A stretch of 64,000 nt of DNA from Mycobacterium stomatepiae (GCF_010731715.1 NZ_AP022587.1:6138001-6202000); one strand, 5' to 3'; positions 25,198 through 35,677 are shown, counted from the stretch's first letter. Notes: generated from the letters alone by a model not told the origin. Translations and numbers: made by a program.

Positions 25198-25359
25198 TTA
25201 GCGTCCGCCGCCGGCGCCGCCGCCGCGACCACCACCAGCGCCGCCACCACGTCCGCCGCCGGCGCCGCCGCCGCGACCACCACCCGCGCCGCCACCACGT
25301 CCGCCGCCGGCTCCGCCGCCGTGGCCGATGAATATTGCCCCGATGCTGTTGTTGATCAT
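25198..25359 (-). CDS. 53-residue Gly-rich protein of five GGGAGGGR repeats
   Basis: ATG 25359 follows TAGGGACC, an acceptable ribosome-binding site, and the frame ends at TAA 25198-25200. After 13 residues (MINNSIGAIFIGH) the protein is exactly five copies of the octapeptide GGGAGGGR, ending on the last Arg. The match between repeat boundary and stop codon, and the varied codons (GGT, GGC, GGA; CGT, CGC), argue for a coding repeat. It is divergent from the NAGGN operon at 25713. I know no described family. The repeat recalls RGG-type nucleic-acid-binding or structural Gly-rich segments, but the function is unknown. Confidence 0.55.
   Translation of the reverse strand: MINNSIGAIFIGHGGGAGGGRGGGAGGGRGGGAGGGRGGGAGGGRGGGAGGGR
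25201..25320 (-). repeat. 48-bp tandem repeat, 2.5 copies, inside the Gly-rich ORF
   Basis: The 120 bases encoding GGGAGGGR units repeat with a 48-base period (two octapeptides per unit); two point differences distinguish the copies. The repeat is in frame with the minus-strand 53-codon ORF and starts and ends at codon boundaries, so copy number could change without loss of frame. Confidence 0.7.
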
Positions 25360-25712
25360 GGTCCCTACCCTATCGCCGAATCCGACGCAGCGGCAATACG
25401 ATTCACCGCTAGCACCGGCCCGGGTGAACGGCGGTTTGAGCGCCGTTTAACAAAAGGGGTGGATTGCCGCCGGCGTTGCGTTCACAGCCCGATGAGGTTG
25501 TGGTATCCGGCGTTCCCGCCACTCGGGATCCCGGCTCGCGTTCGGCGTTCGCGGCAGTCACCAACTCAACGGCGCGCCTGATCGGTGGCCTGTCGTAGCG
25601 GTGCGCGACGGCTCTGTTTGACCAGGGCTGGCTGCACCCAATCCGAACGGGTCCGGCACGTAGCCGCGGTCCCGGCATCTCCTTTTCTGGGCAACGCGGT
25701 TAGGCTCGATTG
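25360..25712. other. divergent intergenic region before the NAGGN operon
   Basis: About 350 bases between the minus-strand Gly-rich ORF and the plus-strand amidotransferase. It should hold both promoters; osmotic induction of the NAGGN genes would act here. No clear palindrome stood out, and I see no further gene. Confidence 0.45.
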
Positions 25713-27518
25713 ATGTGCGGAGCCACCGGTGAGGTGCGACTCGACGATCGGGTGCCCGACGTAGCTGCGGTTTCGGCCATGGTTGCGGTGATGGCACCGC
25801 GGGGGCCGGACGGTGCGGGCGTGTGGTCGCAGGGGCGCGTTGCGCTGGGACATCGTCGACTGAAGATCATTGACCTGACGGAGCACGGCGCTCAACCGAT
25901 GGTCGATTCCGATCTGGGCCTGACGATCGCGTGGAATGGTTGCATCTACAACTACAAGCAACTGCGCGAGGAACTTAAAAGCCACGGTTACAGATTCTTT
26001 TCGACTAGCGACAGCGAAGTCTTGATCAAGGCCTATCATCGCTGGGGCGACGACTTCGTCAGCCGTCTCAAGGGCATGTTCGCGTTCGCCATCGTCGAGT
26101 GCGACAGCGGCCGGGTGTTGCTTGGCCGGGACCGGCTCGGCATTAAACCCCTGTACCTGACCCAGGACAGCAATCGCATCCGATTCGCCTCGACGCTGCC
26201 GGCGTTGCTGGCCGGCGGCGGTGTAGACACCCGGATCGATCCCGTCGCGCTGCATCACTACATGACATTTCACTCGGTGGTGCCCGCGCCGCTGACGATC
26301 CTGCGCGGCGTGCGCAAGGTGCCGCCCGCTTCGCTCATAGCCATCGAGCCCGACGGTCGGACTACCACCAAGACCTACTGGACGCCCGACTTCAGCAGGC
26401 AAGCGGATCGTTCTGACTGGTCGGAGCGGGACTGGGAAGACGCCGTGCTCGCGTCGCTGCGGACAGCGGTCGAGCGCCGACTCGTCGCCGATGTGCCGGT
26501 CGGATGCCTGTTGTCCGGCGGCGTGGACTCGAGCCTGATCGTCGGCCTGCTCGCCGAGGCGGGTCAACACGGCCTTGCGACCTTCTCGATCGGCTTCGAG
26601 TCGGTGGGGGACGTCCAGGGCGACGAATTCCAGTACTCGAACATCGTGGCCGAACGCTTCGACACCGATCATCATCAGATCCGCATCGGAACGGATCGGA
26701 TGCTGCCCGCGCTCGACGGTGCCATCGGCGCGATGAGCGAACCGATGGTCAGCCATGACTGCGTCGCCTTCTACCTGCTGAGCCAGGAGGTAGCCAAACA
26801 CGTCAAGGTTGTGCAGTCGGGTCAGGGCGCCGACGAAGTGTTCGCCGGCTACCACTGGTATCCGCCGATGGGTTCGCCGGCCGCGGCGTCCGTGGAAGGG
26901 GCCGTCGCCGAATACCGCGGCGCCTTCTTCGATCGCGACGCGGCGAGCGTCGGGGCCATGTTGGGTCCGGGGAAACACGCACCCGGCGATCCCAGCGGGC
27001 TATTCGTCAGCGAGCATTTCACTCGCGCCGGCGCCGAAACCGGCATCGATCGCGCGCTGCGGCTGGACACGATGGTGATGCTCGTCGACGACCCGGTGAA
27101 GCGGGTCGACAACATGACGATGGCCTGGGGTTTGGAGGGCCGGGTCCCTTTTCTCGACCACGAGTTGGTCGAGCTGGCCGCGACCTGCCCGCCGGAACTG
27201 AAGATCGCGCACGAGGGCAAGGGTGTGCTCAAACAGGCTGCGCGACAGGTGATCCCGTCGGAAGTCATCGATAGGCCCAAGGGGTACTTCCCGGTTCCCG
27301 CGCTGACTCACCTTCAGGGTCCCTATCTCGATCTGGTCCGGGACGCGCTTTACGCGCCAATCGCCAAGGAACGCGGACTGTTTGCCGCCGAGGCGGTCGA
27401 CGCGCTGCTGGCCGACCCCAACGGGAGGCTGACGCCGTTGCGCGGCAATGAACTCTGGCAGATCGGCCTACTCGAGTTGTGGTTGCAGCGTCACGGTGTG
27501 ACAGGGCCTGCCGCATGA
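25713..27518 (+). CDS. asnO: N-acetylglutaminylglutamine amidotransferase (asparagine-synthase family)
   Basis: 601 aa. The start is ATG 25713 rather than the TTG just before it, because processed class-II amidotransferases need Cys at position 2 (MCGATGEV). The N-terminal glutaminase domain (1-~205) has RGPDGAG, GHRRLKIID and WNGCIYNY. The synthetase domain has the pyrophosphate loop LLSGGVDSS (~residue 268) and SGQGADEVFAGY. The pairing with a downstream GNAT/ATP-grasp gene identifies it as the second enzyme of NAGGN synthesis, which amidates N-acetylglutaminylglutamine to the osmoprotectant dipeptide. ATGA overlap with the next gene. Confidence 0.9.
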   Translation: MCGATGEVRLDDRVPDVAAVSAMVAVMAPRGPDGAGVWSQGRVALGHRRLKIIDLTEHGAQPMVDSDLGLTIAWNGCIYNYKQLREELKSHGYRFFSTSDSEVLIKAYHRWGDDFVSRLKGMFAFAIVECDSGRVLLGRDRLGIKPLYLTQDSNRIRFASTLPALLAGGGVDTRIDPVALHHYMTFHSVVPAPLTILRGVRKVPPASLIAIEPDGRTTTKTYWTPDFSRQADRSDWSERDWEDAVLASLRTAVERRLVADVPVGCLLSGGVDSSLIVGLLAEAGQHGLATFSIGFESVGDVQGDEFQYSNIVAERFDTDHHQIRIGTDRMLPALDGAIGAMSEPMVSHDCVAFYLLSQEVAKHVKVVQSGQGADEVFAGYHWYPPMGSPAAASVEGAVAEYRGAFFDRDAASVGAMLGPGKHAPGDPSGLFVSEHFTRAGAETGIDRALRLDTMVMLVDDPVKRVDNMTMAWGLEGRVPFLDHELVELAATCPPELKIAHEGKGVLKQAARQVIPSEVIDRPKGYFPVPALTHLQGPYLDLVRDALYAPIAKERGLFAAEAVDALLADPNGRLTPLRGNELWQIGLLELWLQRHGVTGPAA

Positions 27519-29299
27519 CGGTCCTCGACCCTTCAGACGACCATCCCGAGGCGATTACGCTCGGCTTGCACGATGCGTCACCGCCCCACCTGGTGGACGC
27601 GATGGCCAAGGATGTCGACCTGGAATTGGGTTGGGCCGACTGATCTTCGGCCAGACGTTTGCCGATCCCGACACGCTGGCCGAGGCGCTGCGCCGAGAAG
27701 CGCCGGGGCGCCGCGACATCTGCATCTACGCGCGCGAGTCCCACGTGGTGGTCGCGAGGGCGCCAACCGAGCTCTTCATCGATCCCAGTCACACCTATCG
27801 GCTGCGCTTTACTCCTGAACACGAGAAAGAGTTGGCGCCGTCTCCGCTGGGCGTGACGGTGCGCACGCTCGTTGACCCCGCCGATGCCGATGCGATGAAT
27901 CGGGTGTTTGTGCGATGCGGGATGGTCCCGGCGCCGGTGGACACGATCTGGGACAACCATTTGCACGCAGACGCGGTGACCTACCTGGTCGCGGTGCGCG
28001 ACGAGGATGGCGAAGTGGTGGGCACCGTGACCGGCGTCGACCACGAGATGTTGTTCTCCGACCCCGAACACGGGTCGAGCCTGTGGACACTGGCGGTCGA
28101 CCCGGCAGCTGGGTTGCCCGGCATGGGCGAAGCCCTGACCCGCACGCTGGCCGAGCACTTCCGTAGTGCGGGTCGCGCCTACATGGACCTGTCGGTCGGC
28201 CACGATAACGCCGCCGCCATCGCCCTCTACGAAAAGCTGGGATTTCGCCGCGTTCCGGTGCTGGCGATCAAGCGGAAGAATGCCATCAACGAGCCGCTGT
28301 TCAGCCCGCCCCCGGAGACCGTGGACGACCTCAACCCGTACGCGCGGATCATCGCCGATGAGGCGCTGCGACGTGGAATCCGGGTCGAGGTTCTTGATGC
28401 CGAGACCGGCGAGATGCGACTGTCTCTCGGTGGCCGCAGCCTGATCACTCGCGAGTCGCTGTCGGAGTTCACCTCGGCCATCGCGATGTGCCGGTGCGAC
28501 GACAAGCGCCTGACCCGGCGCCTGGTCTCGGAGGCGGGCATCACCGTGCCGCGGGCCCGCCTGGCCACTTTCAACGATGACGACTACGCTTTTCTGCGCG
28601 AGGTCGAAGAGGTCGTCGTCAAACCGACTCGCGGAGAACAGGGTAAGGGCATCACCGTCGGTGTCGTCGCCGAAGATGAGCTCACGACGGCCCTGGCACG
28701 AGCGCGCGAGCAATACCCGGAGGTGCTGATCGAGCAGCGGGTAAAAGGCGACGACCTTCGATTAGTGGTGATCGATGGCCGGGTGATTGCCGCGGCGCTG
28801 CGGGTGCCCCCGGAGATCATCGGCACGGGGGAGCACAGTGTGCGAGACCTCATTGCCGCCGAGAGTCGGCGGCGCTCCGCGGCCACCGGGGGCGAGTCCC
28901 GCATCCCACTCGACGACCTCACCGAGGCGACGGTCGGCGATGCCGGTTGGACGCTGGACGACGTTCTGCCCGAAGGAATTCGACTCCGTGTTCGCCGTAC
29001 CGCCAATCTCCATCAGGGCGCCACGATCCATGATGTGACCGCCCAGGTGCATGAGGATCTGTGTCGGGTCGGGGTGGCGGCGGCCGAGGCGATCGGCATC
29101 CCGGTGACGGGCATCGATTTGATCGTTCCCGACGTCACCGGCAGTCGACTACGCCTTCATCGAAGCCAACGAGCGGCCCGGGTTGGCCAATCATGAACCG
29201 CAACCCACTGCCTCTGCTTTCGTCGACTTCCTGTTCCCTGGGCAGCCAGGCCAGCCGCCGGCCTGGACTCCCGAGGAGCCGGCGACTCACACCGATTGA
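27515..29299 (+). pseudogene. ngg: N-acetylglutaminylglutamine synthetase (GNAT + ATP-grasp), with two compensating indels
   Basis: The family protein has an N-terminal acetyltransferase domain and a C-terminal ATP-grasp ligase that together build N-acetylglutaminylglutamine. ATG 27515 overlaps the asnO stop, and the first ~41 codons lead to LELGW. The expected continuation GRLIFGQTF lies in another frame, consistent with loss of one G near 27632-27635. The middle (GNAT core LSVGHDNAAAIALYEKLGF, ATP-grasp VVVKPTRGEQGKG) stays in that frame to about 29145. There an extra base near 29143-29146 returns the frame to the original one, giving the expected DYAFIEANERPGLANHEPQPT end and a stop at 29297-29299. 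Total length is exactly 595 codons. If the indels are sequencing errors the gene is intact. Confidence 0.8.
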
Positions 29300-29667
29300 C
29301 GATTAGCCACGTACCGCGGACGCCAGAATCCCTGGCACCGCAGCGGGATTGCCCTGCGCGGCAAATTTGACCAGACGCCGCATCGTGGTCAAGGCCGTCT
29401 TGTTGGTTATGAAGAACACCGGTTTCGGCGAGAGTGTCAGCTCGCCGCCGAAGAAAGAGCGCGGCGCCGGACGAAAGGGCAGCCGCGAGCGCCCCAACAC
29501 AGATCCTCGAGCGCCTTTTCGAGCGCAGGTGTGTCCCCGTCGTCGTCCCCGCGGTCATCGTCGCCCTCCGATCGCCGATCCCTTATCCGCAAAAGTAGGC
29601 TCGCGCTCGGGCGATTCCACGGTGCCAGCAAATCGGCAAGCGCTGTTGTCAGAAGTTCTCGGTTCGC
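29300..29667. other. intergenic stretch with a possible gene remnant
   Basis: About 368 bases between the NAGGN synthetase and the end of the giant regulator. On the minus strand a frame at 29303-29500 ends in a protein-like segment (FFITNKTALTTMRRLVKFAAQGNPAAVPG) without a clear start or family. It may be the C-terminal relic of a lost gene. Otherwise I see nothing. Confidence 0.3.
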
Positions 29668-32600
29668 TCACCGGGCGAGTTCCTCGAAGCGGGCGAGCGC
29701 CATCTCGAGGTCCGCCTCGTCGAACATCTCGCAGTGATTGATCAGATCGCCATCAATCGTATAGACGCTGGTGATGCGCCATTCGGCGTCGAGGCCGTCA
29801 CGCGACGTGCCCTTCGCCACATGGGTAACGACCGCGCCACGACTGGTCGACCGGTGAACGGCCAGGATGCACAGGCTGTTGCCCACCGAGTCGTCCAGCG
29901 CTGCACGAAGGTAGTCCATCAGACGGCCAGGCTCCAGCGTTGCCCCGCGACGATGGTCGAAGTCTACCAAATCATCCGTGCTTTCGGGCATTTCACCCCG
30001 ATTCAGCGCGGCATAGCCGTGCATGATTATCGACCAGGTGTGTGCGTGGGAGGCGCGCGCGCCGTCGAGGTAGCGGGCGTCGAGTTCCGCGAAGGCGGCG
30101 TCGATATCGTCGAAATCGAAGATCACTACCGCCACGGCCTGGCCTTCGGTGTCGACCTGGAGGACGTGGAACACATCGACCTGGAACGCTTCGGGGCGAT
30201 GGCCCCCCTCGGACATGCGGACTCGCGTAAGCGCCAGGCGCTCACCGCGGGTCGCCACGACGGTAGACGTTGAGCTCTTGAACCCAGCTGCCACGCTGGC
30301 TTGTAAATCATCGATCGCGGCATCCCGGCCGTGTCGTATCCCGGCATTGACCCCATGTCGGCGATCGTCGACGGCAATGTCGACCGCGAGGATCTCAGCC
30401 ATCGCGCTCCAGTCGCGCGCCGCGTAGTGCACCTCAAAGTCTTTGACTACTTGGCTGGTGGCACTTTTCGGCCGCCGCAGCTGCGAGCGCAGTCCGTCGA
30501 ACCTCGCGAGTGCGGCGTCGACATCGGCTTCGTCGAAGACCTCGCAGCGGCTGAGCATGTCGCCCTCAGTCCTCAGCAGGCTGACCTCGCGCCACTCGGC
30601 TTCGAAGCCCTCGGGCGAGGTCCCGACCGCGGCATGGGTGATGATCGCGCCCTGCGAGCTTAGCCGATGCACCGCAGCGATTCGAACGGTGAGGCCGCTG
30701 GTCTGATCCAGCGCACTACGAAGGAAGTCGAGCAGTTCGCCGGGGGCCATCGTGGCCCCGCGCCGACGGTCGATATCCTCGAAGTCAGTTGTGGTCAAAG
30801 GGAGTTGGCCCCGATTGATCGCGGCGTAAGCTTCCACGATGGCGGACCACGTGTCAGACTGGGCAGCAGCTTCGCCGGCGAGGTAGCGGGTATCGAGCTC
30901 GGCGAAGGCGGCGTCGATGTTGTCCGCGTCGAACGTGATGACCGCGGCGATCCGCTCGTCGGCGTCGATCTCGACGATTGCGAGCACATCAAGGAAGAAT
31001 TCTTCGTTGCCTTGATCCTTGGCCACAGCGCCGATCATCAGCAGGACAAGTCGCTCCCCACGAGTCGCCAATGCTGTCGACTTCAAGTGTCTCAGCCATA
31101 CATCGGCGATCGCCTGCATGTTGATGATCTCGGCATTCCGTCCATGTCGGACTCCCACGCCCACCATGCGCCGCCGGTCATCGTTCGAATAACCCTCGGC
31201 CAGCATCCTTGACAGGCCGTCCCAGTCACCGGTCTCGAAACGATTCAGGAAGTCCTTGCTCACTCTGCGTGCGCCGTTTTCCAGGACTCGGGTTGGCTGG
31301 CTGAGCTGTTCGAAGCGAGCGATCGCGGCGTCGAGGTCTGCCTCGTCGAACGTCTCGCTGCGGTTGACCAAGTCGCCTTCGACGGTCGCGACGTGGATGC
31401 CGCGCCATTCGGCGTCGAAGCCCTCTTGCGACGTCCCATGCAATGCGTGAGTGACGACCGCCCCGAGGTCACTCAACCGGTGGACCGCCTCGACGCGGAA
31501 GTTCACGCCGGGAACCTGATCCAACAGAGCGTGGATGTATGCGACGAGGTCGCCGGGCGCGAATGGCGCCACCCGGCGGTGGTCGGCGCTCACCAAATCC
31601 GTTGTCACCGGCGGTAGTTCGCGGCGGTTGAGCGCGGCATAACCTTCCGCGACGACCGACCACGTGCCCGCATGCGCGGCCGCTTCGCCGGCGAGGTATC
31701 GGGCGTCGAGTTCCGTGAAGGCGGCGTCGATGTCGTCGAGGTCGAATGAAACTAATGCCACGAATTGATCGTCGGCGTTGACTTCGACGACGGTGAGCGA
31801 CTCTGTGAAGAACGACTTGGGTCCTTGATCGTGGAGCGAGAGGCATCCACGGGTGAGGACAAGGCGGTCGCCCCGCGTCGCAATGGGAGTCGATGTCACA
31901 TTGGTGATCCCGACGTGAGCAATCGACCGCAGGTCCGCCATCTCCGCATCCCGACCGCGGCGGACGCCCGCGCCTATGACCCGGCGGCGATCGTCGCTGG
32001 CAAAATTGTCGGCGAATGTCTCAGCCATGCCGGCCCAGTCGCCGGCGGCGAAGTGCGCCACAAAGCGCGCAGCCGCTTGGGTTGCCGTGTTTTCCAACCG
32101 GCCTGCTGGCTCGATTAGTTCCTCAAATCGGGCGAGTGCCGCGTCGAGGGCTGCCTCGTCGAAGATTTCACAGCGGCTGACCTTGTCGCCTTCGACCATC
32201 GAAAGGGTGATCGCCCGCCATTCGGCGTCGAAGCCGTCGTGGGAGGTTCCACGCGCCACGTAGGTGACGACCGCTCCGCGCTCGTTCAACCGATGCACAG
32301 CCTCGATATGAGTTGTAGCTTGGTCGATTTCGACCCCGGTACCGACGTAGGCAATCAGCTCGCCGGGGGCGAACGACACCGTTTGGCGGTGGTCGATGTT
32401 CACGAAGTCCGGGGCGATCGGTAACCGCTCGTGTCTGTTGAGCGCTGCGAAAACTTCCGTGATCACCGACCACGTGCGCGCGTGAGCACTCGCTTCGCCT
32501 GCAACATAACGGGAATCGAGCTCTGCGAAGGCGGCGTCGAGATCGTCGAGGTCGAACGTGACAAGCGCGACAATCTGCTCATCCGAGTCGACCTCGATCA

Positions 32601-35600
32601 TGGTGAGCCCCGAGACCTGGAACGCCGCAGTCGCTTGTCCCTGCCCCTCGAAGACGAAACGAAGGAGCGCCTGGTGTTCCCCGCGGGTGGCGACCACGGT
32701 CCACCCGACATTGGTGCTCAAGATATCGGCGGTCCCACGCCAATTCGCTATCTCGACATGTCGGCCGCTCCGAATCCCGGAATTTACCACCCGACGGCGA
32801 TCGTCTGAGCACATATCCTCGCTGAGGAGCTCCGCCATGGAATCCCAGTCGTGAACCCGATAATGTGCCAGGAACTGCTCGGCCATTCGGGTTGCCGCGT
32901 TTTCCAGCCGATGCGCCGGCAGGCTGAGCTGGTCGAACCGTGCGATCGCCGAGTCGAGATCTGCCTCGTCAAAGAGTTCGAAGTGATTGACCATGTCGCC
33001 CTCGAGTGTGCACACGATGACGTCTTGGAACTCGGCCTCGAAGCCGTCGCGCGAGATCACATGCGCCGTATGAGTGATGACCGTGCCGCGTTCATTCAGC
33101 CGATGCACGACCGTGGGGTGGATGTTGGTTCTTTGGCTTTGATCGATCGCGGTACGAAGGTATTGGAGGAATTCGCCTGGCGCGAATGCGGCCGCTCGGC
33201 GGTGATCAATCGTCACGGCGTCGGCTGTCATCGGGGGTAGTTCGTGCCGGCTCAACGCGGCGTAGTTCTCAGTGGTTCTCACCCATGTGTGTGCGCATGG
33301 TGCCGCTTCGCCGGTGTGATAGCGCGCGTCGAGATCGTTGAATGCCGCGTCGACGTCGTCAAGGTCGAAGATATCGACCAATGTGATCCGTTCGTCAGCG
33401 TCGATCTCGATGACATTGAAGGCATCGTTTTGTACTGTCTCTGGGTCGCCGCCGGCGGCGCGGACGCGTCCGAGAGCGAGGCGCTCGCCGCGCAGCGCCA
33501 CGACGTCAACCATCGAGATCGTGAAGAGGTCGGCAGCCACCCGCAGGTCGTCGATCACGGCATCTCGGCCACGCCGCATCCCGGCATTCACGACCCGTCG
33601 GCGATCCATACCGGAAACGTTCTCGGCGAGGGTTTCAGCCAGCGCCGCCCAGTCACGGGCCGCGTAATGCGACCAGAAGCGGTCGAAGACGAGTGTCGCC
33701 GCATTTTCCAACCGATGGGTCGACAGGCTGAGCTGCTCGAACCGCGCGAGCGCGGCTTCGATGTCCGTCTCGGCGAATATCTCGCCGCGGCTTAGCATCT
33801 CGTCTTTGACGGTCAGCAGCTCAATCATTCGCCATTCGGCATCGAAGCCCTCTTGCGATGTCCCGTGCGCCGCATGGCTGACGACTGCTCCGATGTCGGA
33901 AAGCTGGTGTACAACCTCGACGTAGGCGGTGATTCCTGGCATGGCATCCCATGCGGAATGCAGGTATGTCTCTAGTTCATGTGGTCCGATCGCGACGACC
34001 GGCCGGTGATCGACTGTTACCCAATCCGGCGCCATGGGGGGAATTTCGTGTCGGTTGAGTGTCGCGAAAGCATCAGCGATCGCAGACCACGTGTGAGCGT
34101 GGGGGGCCGCTTCGCCGGCGAGGTAACGATGATCGAGCTCAGCGATGGCGGCATCGAAGTCTTCGAGGTCATACGTTACGACGATCGCGATGCGGTCATC
34201 AGCGTCGATCTCAACGACGTTAAGAGCATCGTTTTGTGCCGTTTCCGGATCGTTGCCGCAGGCGCGAGTTCGTGCCAACACGAGACGCTCCCCGCGAATA
34301 GCCATGGCGCTCACCATCGATATCGCGAAGCCAACTTCGGCGGCCGCCTTTAGGTCTCTGATGACGACATCGCGACTATGTTGAGTCTCGGCACTCAAGA
34401 CCCGGCGGCGATCGATGCCGATGTAGTCGTTGGCCACGGCTTGGGCGATCGCGTCCCAGTCGCGAGTCGCCATGTGCGACCAGACATGCCGGAAGATGCG
34501 GGCTGCCGCGTTTTCCAGGTGTCGTGCTTTCGGACGCTCTGCTTCGAACCGGGCGTGCGCGGCGTCGAGTTCTGCAGTCGCTCCATCGATGTCGTCGACA
34601 TCGAACCACACATCCAGCGCGAACCGACCGTCCTCGTCGATGCCGACTAACTGGAGCACCTCGCCGCGCGGCGCCCCGGGACTGACATCTGCATTGGCTA
34701 ATTCCGTTTGATAGAGCGCCAACCGCTCGCCTCGCACAGCGACAACTGTGCGATGGAGTTGAACCGCTCCATCCATCTCGAGAGAACGTCGTGCGTCGTA
34801 TGGCCACCGGCCAGACCGAAGATCGGTCTTGCCGAAACCAAGTATCTTGCGGCGACTCTCGATGAGGATGTCGTCCGCGAAACATCCCTCGAACTCGTCA
34901 AAAGCCCCACGATGGAAAGCCGCATCTCCGCGAGCGACCGCTTGCACGCATGCATTGTCGAACCCGACGTGCGATGGCTCGGGTCGAGCGGAAGGCGCCG
35001 GGAGCGTGCGCTCGTCGAGAAGACCCCGCGCCATCTCCACCAGTGCTGTAGCGCCTTTGCGCTCGTACAGCCCGACCGCCTGTTCGGCGGCGGTTCGCGC
35101 CGCGACTGTATTGCCGGCAGCGCCCAAAACGGTTGCCAACGTGAGGCAAGCGTCGCCGTGGTCAACCAGGGCGTCAGTGCGCTCGGCCAACGATACCGCG
35201 GCCTCGGCAACCCGCCGGGCCTCCTCGTGGTCACCGCGGCGGGCCAGCAGGTGTGCCCGAAGTGTGCGCCACCCCATCGACGCCTTCAATGCGTGCCCGG
35301 CGAGACGCTCACTTTCCGAACACAATTCGTCTGCCTCGGCGTCGCGATCGAGCGCGAGGCAGGCCCGGCCCAGCAGCGCACCGGTCTCGGCGGTGTCGGC
35401 GTCGAGACCCATGCGTCGAAAGCCGTTGTAGGCCTTGCGCAGATACGGCTCGGCCGCGGCAGGGTCCCCTACCACGAGCTCGACGATGCCGGCGAACTGC
35501 TCGACTTCGAGTCGGGCGTGGCGCAAGCCGAGCTCGACGACGGTACGCCGGGCCGAGTCGATCATCCGCCGGGCCGCGGCGGCGCGTCCGCGGAAAGCCT

Positions 35601-35676
35601 CCAGCACGGCCTGACAACGGGTCGAGGTGGCTTCGACCGCGGGGGAGTCGGTCGTGATCCGCAACAGCCGCACCAC
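29668..35676 (-). CDS. giant SARP/STAND regulator, 3' part: TPR-like region and tandem NTF2/SnoaL-like repeats
   Basis: The last ~2000 residues of a ~3043-aa protein. The beginning (to about 34960) is helical TPR-like sequence (RRTVVELGLRHARLEVEQFAG, EADELCSESERLAGHALK). Then comes one lone NTF2-like unit and six repeats of about 270 residues (starts near 34515, 33705, 32905, 32090, 31275 and 30465). Each repeat has two NTF2-like halves: one around DW-x-x-(M/L)AE and DDRRRVV, the other around YAALNRHELPP and DHRR, ending FDEADLDAALARFEEL. The repeats are diverged, so the array is old. It is joined to the upstream part by a frameshift at 35686-35698. Such arrays could bind small ligands or self-associate; that is inference. 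Confidence 0.8.
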   Translation of the reverse strand: MVRLLRITTDSPAVEATSTRCQAVLEAFRGRAAAARRMIDSARRTVVELGLRHARLEVEQFAGIVELVVGDPAAAEPYLRKAYNGFRRMGLDADTAETGALLGRACLALDRDAEADELCSESERLAGHALKASMGWRTLRAHLLARRGDHEEARRVAEAAVSLAERTDALVDHGDACLTLATVLGAAGNTVAARTAAEQAVGLYERKGATALVEMARGLLDERTLPAPSARPEPSHVGFDNACVQAVARGDAAFHRGAFDEFEGCFADDILIESRRKILGFGKTDLRSGRWPYDARRSLEMDGAVQLHRTVVAVRGERLALYQTELANADVSPGAPRGEVLQLVGIDEDGRFALDVWFDVDDIDGATAELDAAHARFEAERPKARHLENAAARIFRHVWSHMATRDWDAIAQAVANDYIGIDRRRVLSAETQHSRDVVIRDLKAAAEVGFAISMVSAMAIRGERLVLARTRACGNDPETAQNDALNVVEIDADDRIAIVVTYDLEDFDAAIAELDHRYLAGEAAPHAHTWSAIADAFATLNRHEIPPMAPDWVTVDHRPVVAIGPHELETYLHSAWDAMPGITAYVEVVHQLSDIGAVVSHAAHGTSQEGFDAEWRMIELLTVKDEMLSRGEIFAETDIEAALARFEQLSLSTHRLENAATLVFDRFWSHYAARDWAALAETLAENVSGMDRRRVVNAGMRRGRDAVIDDLRVAADLFTISMVDVVALRGERLALGRVRAAGGDPETVQNDAFNVIEIDADERITLVDIFDLDDVDAAFNDLDARYHTGEAAPCAHTWVRTTENYAALSRHELPPMTADAVTIDHRRAAAFAPGEFLQYLRTAIDQSQRTNIHPTVVHRLNERGTVITHTAHVISRDGFEAEFQDVIVCTLEGDMVNHFELFDEADLDSAIARFDQLSLPAHRLENAATRMAEQFLAHYRVHDWDSMAELLSEDMCSDDRRRVVNSGIRSGRHVEIANWRGTADILSTNVGWTVVATRGEHQALLRFVFEGQGQATAAFQVSGLTMIEVDSDEQIVALVTFDLDDLDAAFAELDSRYVAGEASAHARTWSVITEVFAALNRHERLPIAPDFVNIDHRQTVSFAPGELIAYVGTGVEIDQATTHIEAVHRLNERGAVVTYVARGTSHDGFDAEWRAITLSMVEGDKVSRCEIFDEAALDAALARFEELIEPAGRLENTATQAAARFVAHFAAGDWAGMAETFADNFASDDRRRVIGAGVRRGRDAEMADLRSIAHVGITNVTSTPIATRGDRLVLTRGCLSLHDQGPKSFFTESLTVVEVNADDQFVALVSFDLDDIDAAFTELDARYLAGEAAAHAGTWSVVAEGYAALNRRELPPVTTDLVSADHRRVAPFAPGDLVAYIHALLDQVPGVNFRVEAVHRLSDLGAVVTHALHGTSQEGFDAEWRGIHVATVEGDLVNRSETFDEADLDAAIARFEQLSQPTRVLENGARRVSKDFLNRFETGDWDGLSRMLAEGYSNDDRRRMVGVGVRHGRNAEIINMQAIADVWLRHLKSTALATRGERLVLLMIGAVAKDQGNEEFFLDVLAIVEIDADERIAAVITFDADNIDAAFAELDTRYLAGEAAAQSDTWSAIVEAYAAINRGQLPLTTTDFEDIDRRRGATMAPGELLDFLRSALDQTSGLTVRIAAVHRLSSQGAIITHAAVGTSPEGFEAEWREVSLLRTEGDMLSRCEVFDEADVDAALARFDGLRSQLRRPKSATSQVVKDFEVHYAARDWSAMAEILAVDIAVDDRRHGVNAGIRHGRDAAIDDLQASVAAGFKSSTSTVVATRGERLALTRVRMSEGGHRPEAFQVDVFHVLQVDTEGQAVAVVIFDFDDIDAAFAELDARYLDGARASHAHTWSIIMHGYAALNRGEMPESTDDLVDFDHRRGATLEPGRLMDYLRAALDDSVGNSLCILAVHRSTSRGAVVTHVAKGTSRDGLDAEWRITSVYTIDGDLINHCEMFDEADLEMALARFEELAR

Positions 35677-35677
35677 A

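Noticed and set aside
25159..25581. 140-codon Ala/Thr-rich plus-strand frame over the GC repeat
   Set aside because: No ribosome-binding site; the minus-strand Gly-rich ORF has an ordered repeat ending at its stop.
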